Of a DNA stretch of 64,000 nucleotides, positions 36,634-44,019 are shown piece after piece. Under the pieces are notes generated by a model that was not told the DNA's origin, made no database searches, and saw only the letters and a list, made by a program, of their open reading frames with translations. Source of the stretch: Streptomyces sp. F001 (GTDB lineage Bacteria > Actinomycetota > Actinomycetes > Streptomycetales > Streptomycetaceae); the NCBI RefSeq assembly GCF_004187715.1, contig NZ_QZWF01000007.1, forward strand, positions 1 to 64,000, read 5' to 3'. The position numbers were made by a program, and so were the translations under genes. The stretch's first letter is position 1; each line of letters opens with the position of its first letter.

Positions 36634-37607
36634 GGGATCATCTCCGGAGGAACGGCGGCGGAGGCACCGCGGCGCTTGCGGGGCAGCGTCAGACGCCAGC
36701 GCTGGGCGGGGTCGGTGGCGATACGGGCCCACGCGGCGAGCAGCGTGGCGGACACCGTGGTGAGCACGATGGCGAGGCCGGGCAGCACCGTGATCCACCA
36801 GGCGGTCTGGAGGTACTGCCGGCCCTGGGCGACCATCAGGCCCCAGCTGACGTCCGGGGGCTGGATTCCGATGCCCAGGAAGCTCAGCGAGGACTCGGTG
36901 AGCATCACGAAGCAGAAGTCGAGGGTGGCGACGGTCAGCAGCGTCGGCAGGGCGATCGGCAGGATGTGCCGGTGGATGATGTGCCGGCTGGGTGTGCCGA
37001 AGGTGCGGGCCGCGTCGACGAACAGCCGGCTCCTGAGCTCGGCCGCCTCCGCCCGGGAGGTGCGCAGATACACCGGGATGCGGGCCACGGTGAGGATCAG
37101 CACGATGTTCAGCGCGGAGGGCGAGAAGACGTAGAGCACGACCACCGCGATGAGCAGGGAGGGGAAGCTGAGGATGATGTCGGCGACGCGCATCGCCAGG
37201 CTCTCCCGGCGTCCCCCGTGGTAGCCGGCCCACAGGCCGAGGGCCGATCCGATCACGAGTGAGCACAGCACCGCGGGGACGGCCACGGACAGGGTCGTCG
37301 CCGCCGCGTCGACCAGGCGCGCCAGCACGCTGCGGCCGAGGACGTCGGTGCCGAGCAGCCCGTACACCCCGTCGCTCAGGGACGGCGGGCGCAGGGAGGC
37401 GTCCAGGTCCTGGCGCTGTGCGTGGTCGCCGATGAACAGCCGGCCGAAGAGGGCGACGAGGACGACCAGGGTGAGGACGACGGCTCCGGCGGCCGCGGCG
37501 CGGTCCCGGCCGAGCAGCCGCCACCAGCGCGGCGGACGGTTCCGGGCGGGAGCGGTGTCGTTCACGGGGGCGGCGCCGTCCGCGGCGGAGGTCTCTGCTG
37601 TGGTCAT
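36630..37607 (-). CDS. peptide-type ABC importer permease, DppC type
   Basis: 325 residues from the ATG at 37607, with AAGGAAG before it. About six membrane segments. The family block LGTDVLGRSVLARLVDAA lies near residue 85, and the ATPase-coupling loop is AARTFGTPSRHIIHRHILPIA. It pairs with the DppB-type permease encoded just upstream. The stop overlaps the next start. Confidence 0.92.
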   Translation of the reverse strand: MTTAETSAADGAAPVNDTAPARNRPPRWWRLLGRDRAAAAGAVVLTLVVLVALFGRLFIGDHAQRQDLDASLRPPSLSDGVYGLLGTDVLGRSVLARLVDAAATTLSVAVPAVLCSLVIGSALGLWAGYHGGRRESLAMRVADIILSFPSLLIAVVVLYVFSPSALNIVLILTVARIPVYLRTSRAEAAELRSRLFVDAARTFGTPSRHIIHRHILPIALPTLLTVATLDFCFVMLTESSLSFLGIGIQPPDVSWGLMVAQGRQYLQTAWWITVLPGLAIVLTTVSATLLAAWARIATDPAQRWRLTLPRKRRGASAAVPPEMIP

Positions 37608-37621
37608 GCTGCTTCCTTCGC

Positions 37622-38551
37622 TCACGCCGGCACCGCCTGACGCACTCGGGGGTCGGTCAGCGCATGGCAGACGTCGACCAGAATGTTCAGCGCGAAGATG
37701 GTCACCGCGGTGAGCAGAACGGCCGCCTGGAGGACCGCGAAGTCGCGCTGCAGGATGGAGTCGATCATGAGTTTGCCGATGCCGGGCCAGCCGAAGATCG
37801 TCTCCACGATCACGGCACCGTTGACCAGGCCCACCGTCAGGTCACCGGCCACGGTCAGCACGGGCGTCACCGCGTTGCGCAGGGCGTGACCGAAGATCAC
37901 CCGGCGGGGCGTGGCGCCCTTGCTCCGGGCGATCTTGACGTAGGGCGCGGAGAGCGCGGAGACCATGCTGCCGCGCACCACCTGGACGAGCACACCGAAC
38001 GGGCGGATCAGCAGGGTCGCGACGGGCAGGACCCAGACCTCGGGTCCGCCCAGGGTGCCCGAGGTGGGCAGCCAGGCGAGGCTCACGCCGAAGACCAGTA
38101 CGCCCATGACGGCGAACCAGAAGTCGGGGATGCTGGCGGCCGTCATCGACAGCAGGCTGGCGATCCGGTCGACCAGGGAGTTGGGCCGGTAGGCGGCCAG
38201 GCTGCCGATCAGTACCGCTCCGGTGATCGCCAGCAGCATGGTCACGCCGGCGAGCTGCAGGGTGACGGGGAAGGCGTCCAGCACCATCTCGGTCGCGGAC
38301 TGACCGGTCCGCAGCGAGGTGCCGAAGTCCAGGTGCACGGCGTCGACGAGGTAGTTCCACAGCTGTGCCGGGATGGAGAGGTCGAAGCCCTGCGCGGCGG
38401 AGAACTCCGCGCGCTGCTCGGCGGTGGCGCTCAGCGGGAGGTAGAGGTCGACCGGGTCGCCGGTCATCCGGGCCAGGAAGAACACGCCCAGCACCACGCA
38501 CACCAGGGGGATGGCGCTGGAGAGTATGCGTTTGCGCAGAAAGGTAACCAT
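37622..38551 (-). CDS. peptide-type ABC importer permease, DppB type
   Basis: 309 residues starting MVTFLRKRILSSAIPLVCVV. Six membrane segments, the DppB loop ARSKGATPRRVIFGHALRNA, and the end block ETIFGWPGIGKLMIDSILQRD. The start lies one base beyond the binding-protein stop, a tight translational coupling. Confidence 0.93.
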   Translation of the reverse strand: MVTFLRKRILSSAIPLVCVVLGVFFLARMTGDPVDLYLPLSATAEQRAEFSAAQGFDLSIPAQLWNYLVDAVHLDFGTSLRTGQSATEMVLDAFPVTLQLAGVTMLLAITGAVLIGSLAAYRPNSLVDRIASLLSMTAASIPDFWFAVMGVLVFGVSLAWLPTSGTLGGPEVWVLPVATLLIRPFGVLVQVVRGSMVSALSAPYVKIARSKGATPRRVIFGHALRNAVTPVLTVAGDLTVGLVNGAVIVETIFGWPGIGKLMIDSILQRDFAVLQAAVLLTAVTIFALNILVDVCHALTDPRVRQAVPA

Positions 38552-38552
38552 G

Positions 38553-40145
38553 TCAGTGCTGTGCCGCCTTCGCCGGGCTGACCTCTGCCAGCCGCATCTC
38601 GTCGCCGGTGGCGGAGTTCGGCTCGTACCGGATGGACGGTGACAGGCCGAGCAGTCCGCTCATGTGGGCCAGATGGGTGTACTGAACGACCGTCTTGTTC
38701 TGGTCGGCGAGCAGATCGGCGAAGGCCTTCTGGCGCTCCTCGCCAAAGAGCGCGCCCGCGTCGGCGATGCGCCGGTCGAGCTCCTCCGTGCCGAAGGTGG
38801 ACTGCGGGCCGTCGCTCAGCAGGTACTGGCTCGTGGTGAAGGCCGCGTCACCGGCCTGGTTGCCGTGCATGATCAGCAGGGCGATGGGGCCGACCCCCTT
38901 GGGCAGCGGCCGGAGCTGGTACTGGAGCTGGGTGGCGGTGTCGGCCATACGGACTCGTACGTTCAGCCCGATCTGCTGCATCTGGTACTGGAGGGCCTCA
39001 GCGGTCTCCGACACCCCGGAGAACATGCCGTTGCGGGCGACCAGGGTGATCTGCCGGTCGATGGGCACACCGTCGGCCCTGGCCTCCTCGATCAGGGTTT
39101 TGGCCCGGGCCACGTTCTGCCGGGTCGGCCGGATCTCGTCGCTGTGTCCCACCACGCCGGGCGGGACCAGCTGGCCGGCCGGTTCGGCGAGTCCGCCGAG
39201 CAGGGCCTCGATGATGCCCTCGCGGTCCACGGCCAGGTCGACGGCCCGGCGCACCCGGTGGTCGTCGAGCGGCGGCTCGCGGCCGTCCAGCCGCAGCGCG
39301 GTCGTCTCGTTGTTGGGGTAGGAGGCCGTCGTGTCCTTGTCCGCCTCGATGGGGTCGAGGGCCACGGCGATCTCCGCCTCACCCTTGTCGATCATGGCGG
39401 CCCGGACGCTCGCGTCGCTCCGCCAGACGTAGCGGGCCCGGGGGAAGGCCGGGGCCTCGCCCCAGTAGTCGTCGTAGCGGTTGAGGGAGATCGCCGCTCC
39501 GGGCTGCCAGGAGCCGACGGCGTAGGGGCCGGTGCCTATGGGGATACGGACCTTGGCCTCGGCGTCGGTCGTGCGCGGCACGATCTCCACGAAGCTCAGG
39601 CGCAGCGGCAGGATCGGGTCGGGCTGCTCGGTGGTGACGGTCAGCCGCGTGTCGCTCTCCGCCTTCACCTCGAGGTCCTCGTCACCGAAGACATAGCCCT
39701 CGACGTTGCAGGCGAGGTCGGAGTTGACCGCCCGGTCGATGGAGAAGGCGGCGTCCTCGGCGGTGAACGGCTCCCCGTTCTGGAAGGTCACCCCGGTGCG
39801 CATGTCGAAGGTCCAGGTGCGCTCGTCCGTCTGCTTCCAGCCCGTGGCGAGCAGGGGGTGCAGTTCGCCGGAGTCCGGGTCGCGTTCGACGAGCGGCTCG
39901 GTGATGTTGGACCGGACGACGACGCCGGTGCCGGTCAGTGAGGCCTCGCAGGGTTCCAGCGTCGGTGGTTCCTGAGTGAGCACCACCCGCAGCGTGCGGC
40001 CGTCGGCGCGGCCGGAGTCACCGGCGGCGCTGCCCGCCACAGCGCAGCCGCTGGACAACAGCACCGCGCCCGCCAGGAGCATCGCAGTCGTCGCGCGGGG
40101 CCGCCTTCGTCCGGCGGGCGGGATGGGGGAAACGGAGAACTTCAT
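38553..40145 (-). CDS. peptide-type ABC importer substrate-binding lipoprotein
   Basis: 530 residues from the ATG at 40145, with GGAGACG before it. The signal peptide ends LLSSGCAVAG, a lipobox. Family 5 binding-protein blocks are TLEPCEASLTGTGVVVRSNI, HPLLATGWKQTDERTWTFDM and GTGPYAVGSWQPGA. The family takes up peptides, but also plant oligosaccharides and metal chelates. The divergent neighbours encode sugar-acid enzymes, so a sugar-acid oligomer is an attractive but unproven ligand. First gene of the importer operon. Confidence 0.9.
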   Translation of the reverse strand: MKFSVSPIPPAGRRRPRATTAMLLAGAVLLSSGCAVAGSAAGDSGRADGRTLRVVLTQEPPTLEPCEASLTGTGVVVRSNITEPLVERDPDSGELHPLLATGWKQTDERTWTFDMRTGVTFQNGEPFTAEDAAFSIDRAVNSDLACNVEGYVFGDEDLEVKAESDTRLTVTTEQPDPILPLRLSFVEIVPRTTDAEAKVRIPIGTGPYAVGSWQPGAAISLNRYDDYWGEAPAFPRARYVWRSDASVRAAMIDKGEAEIAVALDPIEADKDTTASYPNNETTALRLDGREPPLDDHRVRRAVDLAVDREGIIEALLGGLAEPAGQLVPPGVVGHSDEIRPTRQNVARAKTLIEEARADGVPIDRQITLVARNGMFSGVSETAEALQYQMQQIGLNVRVRMADTATQLQYQLRPLPKGVGPIALLIMHGNQAGDAAFTTSQYLLSDGPQSTFGTEELDRRIADAGALFGEERQKAFADLLADQNKTVVQYTHLAHMSGLLGLSPSIRYEPNSATGDEMRLAEVSPAKAAQH

Positions 40146-40204
40146 CGTCGGCTCGTCTCCGGTGAGTGCTGATGTGTCGCGTTCCATGTACGGGCGACTG
40201 CGAG

Positions 40205-40215
40205 GAGCTGTCTAC
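40205..40215. promoter_or_regulatory. shared 11-mer in the importer promoter region
   Basis: AGCTGTCTACA stands 60 bases upstream of the binding-protein start and recurs exactly at 40720-40730, in the promoter of the divergent enzyme operon. The two copies may let one regulator control both units. No regulator gene is visible nearby. The gap 40146-40814 otherwise holds only the pseudogene below. Confidence 0.45.
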
Positions 40216-40417
40216 ACTTGCGCATCCGGTCCGCATCTGTGAACGCCGAAGCTAAACCGGCACCGTGGCAGCGTCAAGAGATGCGCAGGATCGGACCCGT
40301 CCCGCACCCCGGCCCGTCCCAATCGTCCGTGCCGCACGCCCCGGGGCCGGCGACGAAGACAGAAGATCACATGCCCATTCCCGGCACTACGACCGAAATC
40401 ACTGCCGGCGCCCCTGC

Positions 40418-40664
40418 ATCTCCGGCCTGGAGCGGACCCCGGCCGGGCTCTACCACACCGCGCGACTGCACGAACTGCCCGATTCAGTCACATACTTACG
40501 CGACCACGGCGGCGACGTGGCGGCCGCCGCGACCAGCGCCGGATCGGGGGCGAGCGTTGGAGGCGGGACAGATCGCGGGCGCGGCGCCCGACGCCTTCAC
40601 CGACGAGCCGCACGCACCCCAGGCGCTCCTGGACTCGGACCACGCACTCCTGCCCCCCACATGA
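40418..40664 (+). pseudogene. relic of a D-2-hydroxyacid dehydrogenase (GhrB-like)
   Basis: Two decayed pieces in different frames. The first, LERTPAGLYHTARLHELPDS then VTYLRDHGGDVAAAATSAGSG (from 40418), resembles the N-terminal 60 residues of GhrB-like dehydrogenases. The second, ALEAGQIAGAAPDAFTDEPH then APQALLDSDHALLPP (to 40664), is the C-terminal block that normally reads GRIAGAGLDVFxDEPxVPxALL. The whole NAD-binding middle is missing. The order and direction are right for one gene that suffered a large deletion and a frameshift. Confidence 0.72.
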
Positions 40665-40702
40665 CCGAGGGGGTCCCGCCCACCCGTGCCGGAGGCCGCC
40701 CA

Positions 40703-40755
40703 TTGACACCGTCGCTCGCAGCTGTCTACAAATGAGAACGTCGACTACATATGAG
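40703..40755 (+). promoter_or_regulatory. promoter with operator-like repeats for the sugar-acid operon
   Basis: TTGACA (40703-40708) and TACAAA (40727-40732), spacer 18, form a good promoter. Over the -10 and start region lie the direct repeats CTACAAATGAG (40726) and CTACATATGAG (40745), 19 bases apart, and the shared AGCTGTCTACA (40720-40730). The first gene starts at 40815. This is a likely repressor site, perhaps of a GntR-type protein encoded elsewhere. Confidence 0.6.
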
Positions 40756-40814
40756 GATGACATGCATGGCACGGACCTCAGACTCCGTCAAGACCCCCCG
40801 GTGGTGAGCGGCTC

Positions 40815-41843
40815 ATGCGCATCATGCTCAACCACCGCATCCTGAGCCGCTTCCACGACCGGCTCAAGGCCTCCACGCGGAGGCAGCACGACTGGCTGGA
40901 GGTCTTCGACCGGGACGCGGCACGGCTCTCCGAGGCCATCGCCGACGTCGATGTCTACGTCGGCTCCAGGCTGCGGGCCGAGGACGCACGCCGCGCCGGA
41001 CGGCTGCGGCTCGTCCATGTCGTCGGCGCCGGCTACGACGGCATCCCGCTGGACGCGCTCCACCCGGGGGTCACGGTCGCCACCACCCACCACCACGGCC
41101 GTTCCATCGCCGAGCACGTGCTCATGTCCATCCTGATGCTCTCCCGCGACGTCCTGGGAGCCGACCGCACGCTGCGCGCCGGACGCTGGCGCAATGTGGC
41201 GGTCGACCCCGGACTTCCCTTCGGGACCACGCTGCGGGGCCGCCGGGTGGGCATCATCGGTTTCGGCGAGACCGGCACCGAGGTCGCCCGGCTGTGCCAG
41301 GCGGTCGGCCTGCGGGTCCGCGCCGTACGGCGCGACCCCTCCGCGCCGTTCCCGGCGGATCTGCGGCCCGACTGGGTCGGTGGCAACGACCGGCTGCCCG
41401 AACTCCTCGCCGACTCCGACGTCGTGGTGGTCACCGTCCCCCTGAACGCCGCCACCCAGGGGTTGATCGGCCCGGCCGAACTGGCGGCGATGGGCCCCGA
41501 GGCCCTGCTGGTCAACGTGGCCCGGGGGCCGGTGGTGCAGGAGGAGGCGCTCTACGAAGCGCTGAACTCGGGCACCATCGCGGGTGCCGCACTGGACGTG
41601 TGGTGGTCGGGCCCTCCCGAGGCGCCCAGCCGGCTGCCCTTCCACGACCTGCCGAACGTGCTGATGACCCCGCACCATTCGGGCCACACGGCCGACACCT
41701 TCGCCGCCCGCGCGACAGAGATCGCCGACAACATCGACCGGCTGGAGCGAGGCGACGCGCTCAGCAACGTGGTCCGCGCCCCGGCGGCAGCCGGAAGCCT
41801 CGCCGCAGCACCCCCGTCTCCGCCCCCCTGTCCCTCACGATGA
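40815..41843 (+). CDS. 2-hydroxyacid dehydrogenase (NAD-binding)
   Basis: 342 residues. The NAD loop is GIIGFGETGTEVARLCQAVG (about residue 140), the catalytic Arg block LLVNVARGPVVQEEALYEAL, and the late block ALDVWWSGPPEAPSRLPFHD with MTPHHSGHT. The DVWW...PSRLPFH pattern marks a subgroup distinct from glyoxylate reductases; its substrate is not known to me. The C-terminal 20 residues are Ala/Pro-rich and unconserved. The stop overlaps an ATG (ATGA), and the dehydratase gene follows closely. Confidence 0.88.
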   Translation: MRIMLNHRILSRFHDRLKASTRRQHDWLEVFDRDAARLSEAIADVDVYVGSRLRAEDARRAGRLRLVHVVGAGYDGIPLDALHPGVTVATTHHHGRSIAEHVLMSILMLSRDVLGADRTLRAGRWRNVAVDPGLPFGTTLRGRRVGIIGFGETGTEVARLCQAVGLRVRAVRRDPSAPFPADLRPDWVGGNDRLPELLADSDVVVVTVPLNAATQGLIGPAELAAMGPEALLVNVARGPVVQEEALYEALNSGTIAGAALDVWWSGPPEAPSRLPFHDLPNVLMTPHHSGHTADTFAARATEIADNIDRLERGDALSNVVRAPAAAGSLAAAPPSPPPCPSR

Positions 41844-41857
41844 GTAGGAAACCACCC

Positions 41858-42769
41858 ATGCTCGAAGGCGTTCTCTTCTTCCCCGTCACCCCGTTCACCG
41901 CGACCGGTGACGTCGACCTCGACGCCCTGCGCCGGCACATCGCGGCCGGGGTCGACGCCGGCCCGGGCGGAGTGTTCGTCGCCTGCGGCACCGGCGAGTT
42001 CCATGCCCTGGACGTCGAGGAGTTCACCGCGGTCGTGCGGAGCGCCGTCGACGCGGTGGGGGGACGCGTCCCGGTGTACGCCGGGGCCGGCGGCGCACTC
42101 GGTCTGGCCAGGCGGTTCGCGCGGGCCGCGGCCGAGGCCGGTGCGGACGGCCTGCTGCTCATGCCGCCCTACCTGGTCGAGGCACCGGCCGCCGGACTCG
42201 TCGCCTACACCCGGGAGGTCGCCGGGGAGACCGCTCTGCCGGTGATCGTCTACAACCGGGCCAACGCGCGCTTCGACGAGCACTCGGCGGCGGAGGTCGC
42301 CCAGCTGCCCACCGTCATGGGTCTGAAGGACGGAACCGGTGACCTCGATCTCGTCGCGCGGATCGTCCCCGCCGTACGGGACGCACTCGACGGGACCGGC
42401 AAGCAGTTCCAGTTCTTCAACGGCATGCCCACGGCCGAGGCGAGCCAGCAGGCGTACCGGGCGCTGGGAGTGGAGCTGTACTCGTCGGCCGCCTTCGCCT
42501 TCGCGCCCGATGTGTCCCTCGCCTTCCACCGCGCGGTGGAGGAGGGCGACCAGAAGCGGATCGACGCGCTTCAGCGCGCCTTCTTCCACCCCCTGGTCCG
42601 GCTGCGCCGGCGGGTTCCGGGCTACGCGGTGGCGCTGGTGAAGGCCGGGGTCACCCTGGAGGGGCTCGACGCCGGACCGGTCCGGCCGCCGCTGACGTCC
42701 CTGGCCCCGCAGGAGGTCGAGGAGCTGGCGGCCATCATCGCCGAGGGCCGCGCCGTACTCGCCTCCTGA
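41858..42769 (+). CDS. kdgD: 5-dehydro-4-deoxyglucarate dehydratase
   Basis: 303 residues, the family's standard length, from the ATG at 41858 (an ATG at 41840 is an alternative). Dehydrates and decarboxylates 5-keto-4-deoxyglucarate to 2-oxoglutarate semialdehyde, in D-glucarate, galactarate and uronate catabolism. The Schiff-base lysine is K157 in GLKDGTGD and the partner tyrosine is in IVYNRAN. FFPVTPF, CGTGEFHAL, GMPTAEA, VELYSSAAFAF, GYAVALVKAG and DAGPVRPPLTSL all follow the known enzyme. Second gene of a two-gene operon divergent from the importer. Confidence 0.92.
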   Translation: MLEGVLFFPVTPFTATGDVDLDALRRHIAAGVDAGPGGVFVACGTGEFHALDVEEFTAVVRSAVDAVGGRVPVYAGAGGALGLARRFARAAAEAGADGLLLMPPYLVEAPAAGLVAYTREVAGETALPVIVYNRANARFDEHSAAEVAQLPTVMGLKDGTGDLDLVARIVPAVRDALDGTGKQFQFFNGMPTAEASQQAYRALGVELYSSAAFAFAPDVSLAFHRAVEEGDQKRIDALQRAFFHPLVRLRRRVPGYAVALVKAGVTLEGLDAGPVRPPLTSLAPQEVEELAAIIAEGRAVLAS

Positions 42770-42789
42770 GCCGCACGCCGACGCGCACA

Positions 42790-42837
42790 AGGGGTCCTCG
42801 CACGTCCGTCAGTGACTCAGGACGTCCGGGGACCCCT
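42790..42837. terminator. two-way terminator hairpin
   Basis: AGGGGTCC (42790-42797) pairs with GGACCCCT (42830-42837), with an inner ACGTCC/GGACGT pair. It lies between the convergent ends of kdgD and the membrane-protein gene. Confidence 0.65.
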
Positions 42838-42853
42838 CATGGTCCGCGTCGGC

Positions 42854-43408
42854 TCAGCCGGTGGCGGGCAGGCCCAGGAGTACGTCGGTGTACTTGAGGA
42901 CGGCCAGCAGCAGTCCGATGACGCCGAGCGAGACGCCCGCCCAGGCGACCGACTTGATCCACGGGGCCTGCGGCTTGCCGGGGGCCCCGAACGCGGGCCG
43001 GGCCAGGACAACGACGCCGACGATCAGCGCGGCCAGCGCGAACAGGCCGGCCCACAGGGCCTGGGCATTCCAGGCGTCGCCGTAGCCCTCCCTGACCATG
43101 GTGGCGACGCTGGAGGACTGCGAGGTCTGCAGTTGGCCGATGAGCGACTCGCGCGCGGAGGCCACGGTGCCGACCCAGCTGCCGGTGAGCGAGACGATGC
43201 CGAGCGCGGCCGAGACGACGGCTCCGGCACCCTGGCCGACGCCGGAGGAGCCGGCCTCTTGTGGCGCTTCGGGCTGCTCGTCACCGTCCTCGGCGCCGGT
43301 CGCTTCGTCGGTCGTGGTGGCGTCCGCCGCCTCCTCGGCCTTCTCCCCGTCGGTCGTCGCCTCGGTGCCGGTGTCGGCGCCGGTCACGTCCACAGTCTTG
43401 GTTCCCAT
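42854..43408 (-). CDS. conserved hypothetical membrane protein
   Basis: 184 residues from the ATG at 43408. The first 70 residues are acidic, Thr/Ala/Glu-rich and disordered. Three membrane segments follow: around AVVSAALGIVSLTGSWVG, ALWAGLFALAALIVGVVVLA and VAWAGVSLGVIGLLLAVL. The loop after the first segment is Ser/Gln-rich. No known domain recognised. It lies 35 bases downstream of an acetyltransferase gene on the same strand. Confidence 0.75.
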   Translation of the reverse strand: MGTKTVDVTGADTGTEATTDGEKAEEAADATTTDEATGAEDGDEQPEAPQEAGSSGVGQGAGAVVSAALGIVSLTGSWVGTVASARESLIGQLQTSQSSSVATMVREGYGDAWNAQALWAGLFALAALIVGVVVLARPAFGAPGKPQAPWIKSVAWAGVSLGVIGLLLAVLKYTDVLLGLPATG

Positions 43409-43443
43409 GCGACGCACCGTACGGACGGAGTCTGAGAAGTCTC

Positions 43444-44019
43444 TTAATGATCGTTGTGAGCGGTACGCGCGCGTACTGCAGGCCATTCGGGGGCGAGCAC
43501 GGCCCAGATCTCGCAGTCCTGGCGTACGCCCCGCCAGGGGGAGCTCTCGCGGAGCACGCCCTCCCGGGTCATGCCGAGCCGTCGGGCGACGTTGATGCTG
43601 GCCGTGTTGCCGGACGCCGCGTGCCATTCCACGCGGTGCATACCGCGCTCGTCGAACGCCCAGTCGATGAGGACGCGGGACGCGCGCGTGACGAGCCCCT
43701 TGCCGGTCCCGGCGGGCTCCAGCCAGCAGCCGATCTCGCAGACGCCGGTCGTGGCGTCGAAGATCCTGAAGAGGACGCCGCCCACGAGCTTGCCGTCCAG
43801 CCAGATCCCGTGCAGGGAGCCGCTGTCCGCGGCCCGCTTGTCGGCGTACGACTGAAGGATGGCCCGCGCGGAGTCGAGGTCGGTGGCGTTCGCGCCGAAC
43901 GGGATGTGCCGGGTGATGAAGTCCCGCCCGCGGTCGAGGTGGGCGAGGAACTCCTCGGCGTGCCAGGGCTCCAGGGGCCGCAGTCGGGCTCCGTCGTCAC
44001 CCAGGGATATCGCGTACAT
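43444..44019 (-). CDS. RimJ/RimL-type GNAT N-acetyltransferase
   Basis: 191 residues from the ATG at 44019, with AAGGAG about 12 bases before. It begins YAISLGDDGARLRPLEPWHAEEF; the acetyl-CoA region is EPAGTGKGLVTRASRVLIDWAF and the late block NTASINVARRLGMTREG. Substrate unknown. The start lies inside the end of the MmpL gene (23-base overlap, same strand), so it is likely translated with it. Confidence 0.87.
   Translation of the reverse strand: MYAISLGDDGARLRPLEPWHAEEFLAHLDRGRDFITRHIPFGANATDLDSARAILQSYADKRAADSGSLHGIWLDGKLVGGVLFRIFDATTGVCEIGCWLEPAGTGKGLVTRASRVLIDWAFDERGMHRVEWHAASGNTASINVARRLGMTREGVLRESSPWRGVRQDCEIWAVLAPEWPAVRARTAHNDH

Noticed and set aside
36634..37524. N-terminal extension of the OppD-type ATPase
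   Set aside because: The extra 297 residues are an Arg/Pro-rich shadow of the permease gene; the GTG at 36633 with overlap to the permease stop is better.
40218..40735. Intact genes of 148-156 residues in the gap before the sugar-acid operon
   Set aside because: Dehydrogenase blocks are split over two frames with the core missing, so it is a relic and not a gene.
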